Assembly (NCBI RefSeq): GCF_029626265.1
Contig: NZ_JARUBN010000001.1
Coordinates: forward strand, 4,591,001-4,655,000
Reading direction: 5' to 3'
DNA: 64,000 nucleotides
Source: Micromonospora sp. WMMD1102
GTDB taxonomy: Bacteria > Actinomycetota > Actinomycetes > Mycobacteriales > Micromonosporaceae
The notes under the pieces were generated by a model. The model worked only from the letters and a program-made list of their open reading frames with translations. It did no database searches and was not told where the DNA came from. Below, in pieces: positions 37,313 through 44,734 of this stretch (the first letter of the stretch is position 1; the number at the start of each line of letters is the position of its first letter). The position numbers and the translations under genes are program-made.

Positions 37313-38473
37313 TCACACCGGCTCGATCCACTCCTCGTCCAGCACCCGGCCGTCGGTCGCCTCGATCGCCGTGGCGTACACCTCGAGGACCCGGCGGGCG
37401 ACCGTCGGCCAGTCGAAGGCCTCGACCACCTCCCGGGCGCAGGCCGAGAGCTCGGTACGGCGTACCGGGTCGTCGAGCAGGTTGGCGAGGGTGTCCCGCA
37501 GCGCCGCCGGGTCCCCGGTGCGGAAGAGTTCCCCGGCCCGGCCCCCGTCCAACACCCGACGGAAGGCGTCCAGGTCGCTGGCCACCACCGCCGCCCCGGC
37601 GGCCATCGCCTCGGTCAGGATCATCCCGAAGGACTCCCCGCCGATGTTCGGTGCGACATAGAGGTGCACGCTGCGCAGCATGCGCGCCTTGTCCGGTTCC
37701 GAGACCCGGCCGAGGAAGGTGATCCGGTCCCGCAACTCGTCCGGTACGCCCTCGCGCAGTTCGGCCTCGTCGCCCGGACCGGCGACCAGCAGCCGCAGGC
37801 CCGGGCGCTGCGCGGCGAGCTCCACGAACGCCTCCCGGAGCACCCCGAAGCCCTTGCGCGGCTCGGTGAAGCGACCGAGGAAACCGAGCGTGCCGCCCCG
37901 ACCCGGCCCGCACGGACCCGGCCAGCCCGGCAGCGGCTCGGCGTCGGCGAACTTCGCCACCGCCACCCCGTTGGGGATCTCCACCGCCCCGCCGCCGAGA
38001 TGCTCGACCTGGACCTTGCGGGCCAGCGCGCTCACCGCGATCCGGGCGGTGATCCGCTCGACGGCGAACTGCAACACCCCCTGCGCGGCGGCCAGCGCCC
38101 GGGACCGGGTCATCGCGGTGTGGAAGGTGGCCACCACCGGTCCCCGGGCGGAGAGGACGGCGAGCAGCGAGAGGCTGAGCGTGAACGGCTCGTGCACGTG
38201 CAGCACGTCGAACCGGCCCCGGGCCAGCCAGCGCCGGACCCGGGCGGTGGAGACCGGCCCGAAGCTGATCCGGGCGACCGACCCGTTGTACGGCAACGGC
38301 ACCGACCGGCCGGCCGACACCACGTACGGCGGCAGCGGCGAGTCCTCGTCCGCCGGTGCCAGCACGCTCACCTCGTGGCCGAGCCCGATCAGCGCCTCGG
38401 CGAGGTCGACCACGTGGTTCTGCACCCCGCCGGGGACGTCGAAGGAGTACGGACACACGATGCCGATCCGCAC
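37313..38473 (-). CDS. pimA: Phosphatidylinositol alpha-mannosyltransferase PimA
   Basis: GT4 glycosyltransferase transferring mannose from GDP-mannose to phosphatidylinositol at the inner face of the membrane; 386 residues. MRIGIVCPYSFDVPGGVQNHV is the PimA start. The acceptor side has DVLHVHEP, and the donor site has FLGRFTEPRKGFGVL and GESFGMILTEAMAAGAAVVA with the EX7E glutamates. It follows pgsA and the acyltransferase gene, giving the full first steps of PIM synthesis in one operon. Confidence 0.92.
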   Translation of the reverse strand: MRIGIVCPYSFDVPGGVQNHVVDLAEALIGLGHEVSVLAPADEDSPLPPYVVSAGRSVPLPYNGSVARISFGPVSTARVRRWLARGRFDVLHVHEPFTLSLSLLAVLSARGPVVATFHTAMTRSRALAAAQGVLQFAVERITARIAVSALARKVQVEHLGGGAVEIPNGVAVAKFADAEPLPGWPGPCGPGRGGTLGFLGRFTEPRKGFGVLREAFVELAAQRPGLRLLVAGPGDEAELREGVPDELRDRITFLGRVSEPDKARMLRSVHLYVAPNIGGESFGMILTEAMAAGAAVVASDLDAFRRVLDGGRAGELFRTGDPAALRDTLANLLDDPVRRTELSACAREVVEAFDWPTVARRVLEVYATAIEATDGRVLDEEWIEPV

Positions 38474-38486
38474 TGCGGCTCTCCCC

Positions 38487-39473
38487 TCAGGCCGGTTCGG
38501 AGATCGACGGGGTACCCGCTGTCCCCGGCACCGCCCCGGCCGACCCGCCCGGACCTGCCGACCCGCCCGGACCGGCCGACCCGGGCCTGACCGGCCCGTC
38601 GATCCACACCCGTTGCAGCATGTGCCAGTCCTCCGGGCGCTGCGCGATGCCCTCGGCCAGGTGGTCGGCGATCCGCTGGGTCAGCGCCCGGACCCGCTGG
38701 CCGAGCGGCCCGGTCTGCTGCGCCGGCACCTCCAGCGGCCCGACGAGCCGGCCCCGGGGACCGGCCGGGTCGTACCAGAGGGCCGCCACGTAGAGCGGTG
38801 CGCCGGTCCGGATCGCCAGCAGGGCCGGGCCGGCCGGCATCCGGGCCTGGCCGCCGAAGAACCGCACCGGCACCCCGCGCGCCGACAGGTCCCGGTCGGC
38901 GAGCAGCGGCACCAGGTAGCCGGCGGCGACCCGCTCGGCGAGTACCTCGAAGGGTGCCCGGGGGCCGCCGTGGGTGGGCAGGATCTCCATGCCGAGCCGG
39001 CGCCGGAAGTCGAGGAACCGCTCGAAGACGCCCTCGGGTTTGAGCCGCTCCATCACGGTGGCGATCGGCCAGCCGTTCGCGGCCACCCAGGCACCGGCGG
39101 CGTCCCAGTTGCCGGAGTGCGGCAGCGCCACCACCGCGCCCCGGCCGGCCGCCATGTCGGCGACGAGCAGCTCCTCGCCGTGGAGCCGGAAGTCCTCGCG
39201 GAGCTGCGCCCGACTGCGCGACGGCAGTCGGAACACGTCCAGCCAGTACCGGGCGTACGAGCGCAGGCCCCGGCGGACCAGCTCCTCCAGGGCGGCTTCC
39301 GACAGCTCGGGACCGACCACCCGGCGCAGGTTGGCGGCGAGCCGGCGACTCCCCGGGCCACGCCGGCGGTACGCCTGGTCGGCGGCGGCCCGGAACAGCC
39401 CGGCCGCGACGGGCCGGGGCAGGGCGCGTACCGCCCGCCAGCCGGCCAGGTAGGCGAACTCGACCGGGGTCAC
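38487..39473 (-). CDS. patA: Phosphatidylinositol mannoside acyltransferase
   Basis: Lysophospholipid-acyltransferase-type enzyme of the HtrB/LpxL family that acylates PIM; 328 residues from a GTG. The catalytic HX4D motif is in ALPHSGNWDAAGAW. Further family blocks are FRLHGEELLVADMAAGRGAV, VPLLADRDLSARGVPVRFFG and AGPALLAIRTGAPLYVAAL. About 30 Gly/Ser/Pro-rich residues end the protein (GSAGPGGSAGPGGS). It lies 13 bases before pimA and 19 bases after pgsA on the same strand, as in mycobacteria. Confidence 0.9.
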   Translation of the reverse strand: MTPVEFAYLAGWRAVRALPRPVAAGLFRAAADQAYRRRGPGSRRLAANLRRVVGPELSEAALEELVRRGLRSYARYWLDVFRLPSRSRAQLREDFRLHGEELLVADMAAGRGAVVALPHSGNWDAAGAWVAANGWPIATVMERLKPEGVFERFLDFRRRLGMEILPTHGGPRAPFEVLAERVAAGYLVPLLADRDLSARGVPVRFFGGQARMPAGPALLAIRTGAPLYVAALWYDPAGPRGRLVGPLEVPAQQTGPLGQRVRALTQRIADHLAEGIAQRPEDWHMLQRVWIDGPVRPGSAGPGGSAGPGGSAGAVPGTAGTPSISEPA

Positions 39474-39492
39474 CGGCCGCCCCGCCGCACTC

Positions 39493-40122
39493 TCACGCGT
39501 CCACGCCCAACTCGGCGCGCTGGGCCTGCCGGTAGACGTGTGTCATCCGCTGCCCGACGGTGAAGACCGAGACGGCAGCGAGCAGCCAGAGCGCGGTGAC
39601 CAGTGCCCAGCTCAGTCCGAGGCCGGTGAGCAGCCCGCCGACGCCGACGATCAGCAGCCGTTCGGTCCGCTCGGCGATGCCGACGTTGCAGGTCATCCCG
39701 AGCCCCTCGGCGCGGGCCTTGACGTACGAGACGAGGCCGCCGGCGACCAGACAGATCAGCGCGGCGGCGACCCCGACGCGGTCGTCCTGGGTGGCCAGCC
39801 AGTAGGCGACGGCACCGAAGACGGCACCGTCGGAGACCCGGTCCATGCTCGAGTCGAGGAACGCGCCGAACCGGCTCGACCCGCCGCGCATCCGGGCCAT
39901 CGTGCCGTCGAGCAGGTCGGTGAGGGCGAAGAAGGTGACCACGAGTGCCCCGGCCACCAGATAGCCGCGGGCGCCGAGCAGCACCGATCCGAGCACCACC
40001 CCGAGCGTCCCGGCGACGGTGACGGCGTTCGGCGTCACCCCGACCCGCAGCAGGGTCCGGGCGATCGGTTCGACAACGCGGGTCATGCCGGCCCGGGCCG
40101 ACACCTGGAAGATCTTCGCCAT
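39493..40122 (-). CDS. pgsA: CDP-alcohol phosphatidyltransferase (phosphatidylinositol phosphate synthase)
   Basis: 209-residue integral membrane enzyme. The CDP-alcohol motif DG-X2-AR-X8-G-X3-D-X3-D is complete in LDGTMARMRGGSSRFGAFLD followed by SSMDRVSDG. Six hydrophobic segments are visible. Position at the head of the patA-pimA operon makes it the synthase of phosphatidylinositol phosphate, the precursor of PIMs, rather than a phosphatidylglycerol-phosphate synthase. ATG start at 40122; the gene is divergent from the EF-G-like gene across a 251-base gap (40123-40373) in which I see no clear promoter or gene. Confidence 0.9.
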   Translation of the reverse strand: MAKIFQVSARAGMTRVVEPIARTLLRVGVTPNAVTVAGTLGVVLGSVLLGARGYLVAGALVVTFFALTDLLDGTMARMRGGSSRFGAFLDSSMDRVSDGAVFGAVAYWLATQDDRVGVAAALICLVAGGLVSYVKARAEGLGMTCNVGIAERTERLLIVGVGGLLTGLGLSWALVTALWLLAAVSVFTVGQRMTHVYRQAQRAELGVDA

Positions 40123-40373
40123 GGCCGTCCCACCATAACGGGCCGCGAACGGCCACGGTACGCCCGGTGGCGCCTAGTTCACGCCGCAGGCTTGTGTCAC
40201 GACTTGTACGGGTGTGAGATCTGAGCAGGGGACGTGACGTCGCTCACCTGTCACCCGGCACGTCTCCGGCAGCACGGCAGGCCACCCGAGGATATCGCCG
40301 CGGAGTCGCCAGGGCAGCTCCCCCGTCGCGCGCGGCGGTCGCCACAACCACCGGCTTAGGGAGGTGCGCCCCC

Positions 40374-42539
40374 ATGGCGCAGAAGAGTTCGGAGAAAGGG
40401 GTCACCGGCCCGGCGCCGGTGGTGGACGAGCCCGGCAGGGTCCGCAACGTGGTGCTCGTCGGGCACTCCGGGGCGGGGAAGACGACGCTGGTCGACGCCC
40501 TGCTGGCGGCGACCGGCACGATCTCGCGGCCCGGTGCGGTCGTCGACGGCACCACGGTCTGCGACCACGACCCGGCGGCGGTACGCCAACAGCGCTCGAT
40601 CAGCCTGGCCTGCGCCCCGCTGGTGCACGACGACGTCAAGGTCAACCTGCTGGACACCCCGGGTTACGCGGACTTCGTCGGTGAACTCCGCGCCGGGCTG
40701 CGGGCGGCCGACGCCGCGCTCTTCGTCGTCTCGGCCGTGGACGGGATGGACGGCGCGACCGCCGCGCTCTGGCAGGAGTGCGCCGCCGTCGGGATGCCCC
40801 GGGCCGTCGCGGTGACCCGGCTCGACCACCAGCGGGCCGACCTGGACGAGACGGTGGCGCTCTGCCAGCGGGTTTTCGGCGACAACGTACTCCCGCTCTA
40901 CCTGCCGATGCTCGACGACGACGGTGTGCGGGTGGTCGGCCTGATGGGTCTGATCACCCGCCGGGTCTTCGACTACTCGACCGGGTTGCCGGCGGCGGTC
41001 CGCGACCCCGATCCCGAGCACCTGCCGGCGATCGGTGACGCCCGCAACGAGCTGATCGAGGGGATCATCGCGGAGAGCGAGGACGAGACCCTGCTGGACC
41101 GCTACCTCGGCGGCGAGGAGATCGAGACCCAGGTCCTGATCGACGACCTGGAGAAGGCGGTGGCCCGGGGGCACTTCTATCCGGTGGTGCCGGTCTGTGC
41201 GGAGACCGGGCTCGGCCTCGACGCCCTGCTGGAGCTGCTGACCTCGGCCTTCCCGACCCCGCTGGAGCACGACCTGCCGACTGTCACCGGCGTCGACGGT
41301 TCGGCGCAGCCGCCGCTGACCTGCGACCCCGACGGCCCGCTGGTGGCCGAGGTGGTCAAGACCACCATCGACCGGCACGTCGGCCGGGTCTCCCTGGTCC
41401 GGGTCTTCTCCGGCACGCTCCGCCCGGACCAGGTGGTGCACGTCTCCGGGCACGGCATGGCCGAGCGCGGCCACCCGGACCACGACGCCGACGAGCGGAT
41501 CGCGCACGTCTACGCCCCGCTCGGCGCCGCGCTGCGCGAGGTGCCGTACTGCGTGGCCGGCGACATCTGCGCGATCACCAAGTCGGGTACGGCGGAGACC
41601 GGCGACACCCTCTCCGGCAGGGAGCATCCGCTGCTGATCGCGCCCTGGGAGATGCCGGAGCCGCTACTGCCGGTGGCGATCGTGGCGAAGAGCCGGGCCG
41701 ACGAGGACGCGCTGGCCAAGAACCTGGCCCGGCTGGTCGCCGGTGACCCGACGATGCGGCTGGAACGCAACCCGGAGACCCACCAGCTGGTGCTCTGGTG
41801 CATGGGCGAGGCACACGCCGAGGTGGTGCTCGACCGGCTCCGTGGCGGCGGGGTGGACCTGGAGACCGAGCCGGTGCGGGTGGCGCTGCGGGAGACCTTC
41901 GCGGTCGCCTCGAAGGGGCACGGCCGGCACGTCAAGCAGTCCGGCGGGCACGGCCAGTACGCGGTCTGCGACATCGAGGTGGAGCCGCTGCCCCGGGGCG
42001 CGGGGTTCGAGTTCGCCGACCGGGTGGTCGGCGGCGCGGTGCCGCACAACTACATCCCGTCGGTGGAGAAGGGGGTACGCACCCAGATGGGCCGGGGCAT
42101 CGTCGCCGGCTGTCCGGTGGTGGACCTGCGGGTGACCCTGGTGGACGGCAAGGCGCACAGCGTCGACTCCTCCGACGCCGCCTTCCAGACCGCCGGCTCG
42201 CTGGCGCTGCGGGACGCGGCGGAGAAGGGCCAGGTCACCCTCCTGGAGCCGGTCGACGAGGTGGTGGTCCGGGTGCCGGACGCCAACGTGGGGGCGGTGA
42301 TGAGCGACATGTCCGGCCGGCGCGGCCGGGTGCTCGGCACCGAACCCGATCCGGGCGGTACCGACCACACGCTGGTCCGGGCCGAGGTGCCGGCGACCGA
42401 ACTGCTCCGGTACGCCGTCGAACTGCGCTCGATGACCGCCGGCGGCGGCACCTTCCGGCGCACCTTCGCCCGCTACGAGCCGATGCCGAGCCACCTCGCC
42501 GACCAGATCCGCAAAGAGCACACCACCGGCAACCGCTGA
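40374..42539 (+). CDS. fusA2: Elongation factor G-like protein (EF-G2 type)
   Basis: Translational GTPase relative, 721 residues, with GGGAGG ten bases before the ATG. The G domain has G1 GHSGAGKTT and G3 DTPGYADF, but switch I is QQRSISLACAPL in place of RGITI and the G4 element is TRLDHQRAD instead of NKXD. Domains II-V follow (VSLVRVFSGTLRPDQVVHVS, GEAHAEVVLDRL, KQSGGHGQYAVCDIEVEPL, and a domain V end). Same type as mycobacterial FusA2 (Rv0120c), thought not to be a canonical translocase. It sits in an accessory stretch between pgsA and the HIT gene. Confidence 0.88.
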   Translation: MAQKSSEKGVTGPAPVVDEPGRVRNVVLVGHSGAGKTTLVDALLAATGTISRPGAVVDGTTVCDHDPAAVRQQRSISLACAPLVHDDVKVNLLDTPGYADFVGELRAGLRAADAALFVVSAVDGMDGATAALWQECAAVGMPRAVAVTRLDHQRADLDETVALCQRVFGDNVLPLYLPMLDDDGVRVVGLMGLITRRVFDYSTGLPAAVRDPDPEHLPAIGDARNELIEGIIAESEDETLLDRYLGGEEIETQVLIDDLEKAVARGHFYPVVPVCAETGLGLDALLELLTSAFPTPLEHDLPTVTGVDGSAQPPLTCDPDGPLVAEVVKTTIDRHVGRVSLVRVFSGTLRPDQVVHVSGHGMAERGHPDHDADERIAHVYAPLGAALREVPYCVAGDICAITKSGTAETGDTLSGREHPLLIAPWEMPEPLLPVAIVAKSRADEDALAKNLARLVAGDPTMRLERNPETHQLVLWCMGEAHAEVVLDRLRGGGVDLETEPVRVALRETFAVASKGHGRHVKQSGGHGQYAVCDIEVEPLPRGAGFEFADRVVGGAVPHNYIPSVEKGVRTQMGRGIVAGCPVVDLRVTLVDGKAHSVDSSDAAFQTAGSLALRDAAEKGQVTLLEPVDEVVVRVPDANVGAVMSDMSGRRGRVLGTEPDPGGTDHTLVRAEVPATELLRYAVELRSMTAGGGTFRRTFARYEPMPSHLADQIRKEHTTGNR

Positions 42540-42540
42540 G

Positions 42541-42598
42541 GTGTAAGGAAGGGCCCCCGCTACAACAGAAAACGATAAGCGGGGGCCCTTCCTTACAC
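42541..42598. repeat. Dispersed palindrome, copy A
   Basis: A perfect 20-bp inverted repeat (GTGTAAGGAAGGGCCCCCGC) around an 18-base loop, one base after the fusA2 stop and before the convergent aldo/keto reductase gene. The loop (TACAACAGAAAACGATAA) matches the reverse complement of the loop in copy B at 50351-50402 in 16 of 18 positions. It could end transcription for both flanking genes, but loop conservation suggests a repeat family. Confidence 0.9.
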
Positions 42599-42607
42599 CC
42601 GGGGCGT

Positions 42608-43600
42608 TCAGGGGGTGGGGAGCAGCAGCCGTTCGACCTCGGCGAGCTGGTCGGCCGGCAGCGGCCCGTGGGCCAGCGCCTCGACGTTCTCCTCCACCTG
42701 GGCGACGGTCCGGAAGCCGGGGATCGGCACCGTCCGGCCGCTGCGCGCCCAGAGCCAGCCGAGCGCGCCCTGGGCGAGGGTACGGCCGTCCGAGGCGAGC
42801 ACGTCCCGGACGGCGGCCACCCGGGCCAGGAACTCCGGCGCCGGCCGGCCGTCCCGGAACCAGGCCAGCCAGGCGGGGGCGAGCCCGCGTACGTCGTCGG
42901 CGGCCAGCCTGGTCGACTCGGTGAACTTGCCGGAGAGCAGCCCCATCGCCAGCGGCCCCCGGTTGATGCTGGCCAGGTCGTGGCGCTCGCAGACGGCGAG
43001 CACCTCGGGCGAGTCCTGCAACACCGAGAAGGAGTGCTGCACGGCGGCGCAGTGCTTGCCGTCGGCACCCCAGGCGGCGGCCCGGTCGGGCAGGTCGGTG
43101 CTCCAGCCGTACGCCCGGATCCGGCCCTCGGCGACCAGCTCCTCCAGGGTGCCGAGCAGTTCGGCGGCCTGGTCGAGCGGAAGGTCCCCGAGGTGTAGCT
43201 GGTAGAGGTCGATCCGGTCGGTCTCCAGCCGGCGCAGCGAGGCGGTCACCGCCCGGCGAAGGTAGTCCGGCGACCCGTCCGTCCCGGTCATCTGCCGGGT
43301 CGACTCGTCGTAGGTGTTCCCCCACTTGGTGGCGATCACCACCTCGTCCCGGTGTCCGGCCAGGGCGCGGGCCAGGATCCGCTCGCTGTGCCCGGTGCCG
43401 TAGACGTCGGCGGTGTCGAAGAAGGTGACGCCGAGGTCGAGGCCGCGGCGGATCGCCCGGATCGACTCGTCGTCGTCCACCTGTCCCCAGCCCAGCGGCT
43501 GGTCGCCCAGGTGCCATACGCCCCCGATGGCCCAGCAGCCGAGGCCGAGTGCGCTCACCTCGATGCCGCTGCGACCCAACACGCGTGTGTTCGTATTCAT
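42608..43600 (-). CDS. Aldo/keto reductase
   Basis: NADPH-dependent oxidoreductase of the AKR superfamily, 330 residues. Starts MNTNTRVLGRSGIEVSALGL. The catalytic tetrad is readable as Asp and Tyr in FFDTADVYGTGHSE, Lys in VVIATKWGN and His in LYQLHLGDL. The cofactor end is VPIPGFRTVAQVEENVEAL. It resembles the AKR12/13-like group of sugar or aldehyde reductases; the substrate is unknown. ATG at 43600. An unrelated second reductase is encoded at 55016. Confidence 0.9.
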   Translation of the reverse strand: MNTNTRVLGRSGIEVSALGLGCWAIGGVWHLGDQPLGWGQVDDDESIRAIRRGLDLGVTFFDTADVYGTGHSERILARALAGHRDEVVIATKWGNTYDESTRQMTGTDGSPDYLRRAVTASLRRLETDRIDLYQLHLGDLPLDQAAELLGTLEELVAEGRIRAYGWSTDLPDRAAAWGADGKHCAAVQHSFSVLQDSPEVLAVCERHDLASINRGPLAMGLLSGKFTESTRLAADDVRGLAPAWLAWFRDGRPAPEFLARVAAVRDVLASDGRTLAQGALGWLWARSGRTVPIPGFRTVAQVEENVEALAHGPLPADQLAEVERLLLPTP

Positions 43601-43725
43601 GGCGGCAAGCGTTCCACATCGCACCGTCCCGGCCCCATCGAGAATTCCGGTCGCGGGCACCACTGTCGATAGGACAGGTGTTCGAATATCCTGGTGGTGG
43701 GTATCCGGCCGGCAAGGAGGTCGGG

Positions 43726-44652
43726 ATGGGACCGCTCGGGACGTCACCGCTGCTGCGCGCCGCCCTGGAGTACGCCGCCGCCGGGATTCCGGTGCTGCCG
43801 CTGCACTCCCCGACCGGCACCGGTTGCAGTTGCCGGCGGCCCGACTGCGACCGGCCCGGCAAGCATCCGCGCTGGCATCGCAGCCTGCTCCGGCACGGCC
43901 TGCACGACGCCAGTACCCGTCCGGAGCTGATCCGGCGGTGGTGGACCCGGTGGCCGGACGCCAACCTGGCGCTGCGTACCGGTGACCGGTTCGACGTCTG
44001 TGACGTCGACCAGCCCGGCGGGGTCGCCGCACTGCGCGCCCTGGTGCGGGACCGGCGGATCACCGGGCCGGTGGTCCGGACCGGATCCGGCGGCTGGCAC
44101 CTCTACCTGCGCCCGACCGGCGCCGGCAACCGGACCGGGCTGCTGCCCGGGGTCGACTGGCGCGGGGCCGGCGGCTATGTCGTCGCCCCGCCGTCCAGGC
44201 ACGCCAGCGGCCGGGACTACCGCTGGATCCGCCCGCCGGAGGTGCCGCTCGCCGACTGCCCGCCGGAGCTGACCGTGCTGCTCTTCCCGCCCGCGCCGCC
44301 GGCCCGCCCGGGCCTCGACAGCCTTCCGGGCCCCGACGGCGGCCCGGGCGGCAGTGCCCCGGGCAGCGGCGACCGGGTCCGGCACCCGGGCCGGTACGCC
44401 TCCGTCGCGCTCGCCGCCGAGGCCGACACGGTCGCCGCCGCGGTCGTCGGCACCCGGAACAGCACGCTCTACCGGGCGGCGTACCACCTCGGGCAGCTCG
44501 CCGCGCTGGACCTGCTCGACGACCGCGACATCACCGCCGTACTCGCCGACGCCGCCCGGCGCAGCGGACTCGGCCGGTACGAGACCATCCGGACGATCCG
44601 CTCCGGGCTGCGTACCGGTCGGCGGCATCCCCGGCTCGGTCTGGCCGCCTAG
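43726..44652 (+). CDS. Bifunctional DNA primase/polymerase-like protein (AEP fold)
   Basis: 308 residues with AAGGAGG five bases before the ATG. The N-terminal 190 residues match the prim-pol fold of archaeo-eukaryotic primases: LLRAALEYAAAGIPVLPLHS, a Cys-rich knuckle CSCRRPDCDRPGKHPR, the metal motif DVCDVDQPGG, then GSGGWHLYL and DWRGAGGYVVAPPSRH. A Gly/Pro linker follows, then a helical C-terminal domain (NSTLYRAAYHLGQLAALDLL). No helicase domain is fused. Such proteins are common on integrated plasmids and phages and as lone genes in actinomycetes. No integrase, repeat end or other plasmid gene is seen beside it, so it is probably an orphan or domesticated copy. Confidence 0.82.
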   Translation: MGPLGTSPLLRAALEYAAAGIPVLPLHSPTGTGCSCRRPDCDRPGKHPRWHRSLLRHGLHDASTRPELIRRWWTRWPDANLALRTGDRFDVCDVDQPGGVAALRALVRDRRITGPVVRTGSGGWHLYLRPTGAGNRTGLLPGVDWRGAGGYVVAPPSRHASGRDYRWIRPPEVPLADCPPELTVLLFPPAPPARPGLDSLPGPDGGPGGSAPGSGDRVRHPGRYASVALAAEADTVAAAVVGTRNSTLYRAAYHLGQLAALDLLDDRDITAVLADAARRSGLGRYETIRTIRSGLRTGRRHPRLGLAA

Positions 44653-44734
44653 CCGAGGCGACCGCCGCCCAGCCGAGGCGACCGCCGTCGGTGCGGCACC
44701 CGACGGCGTTGCCCGATCGCACTACCGTGTATCG

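Noticed and set aside
41664..43400. Minus-strand frame of about 800 codons across fusA2
   Set aside because: Antisense shadow; the fusA2 and reductase frames explain the bases.
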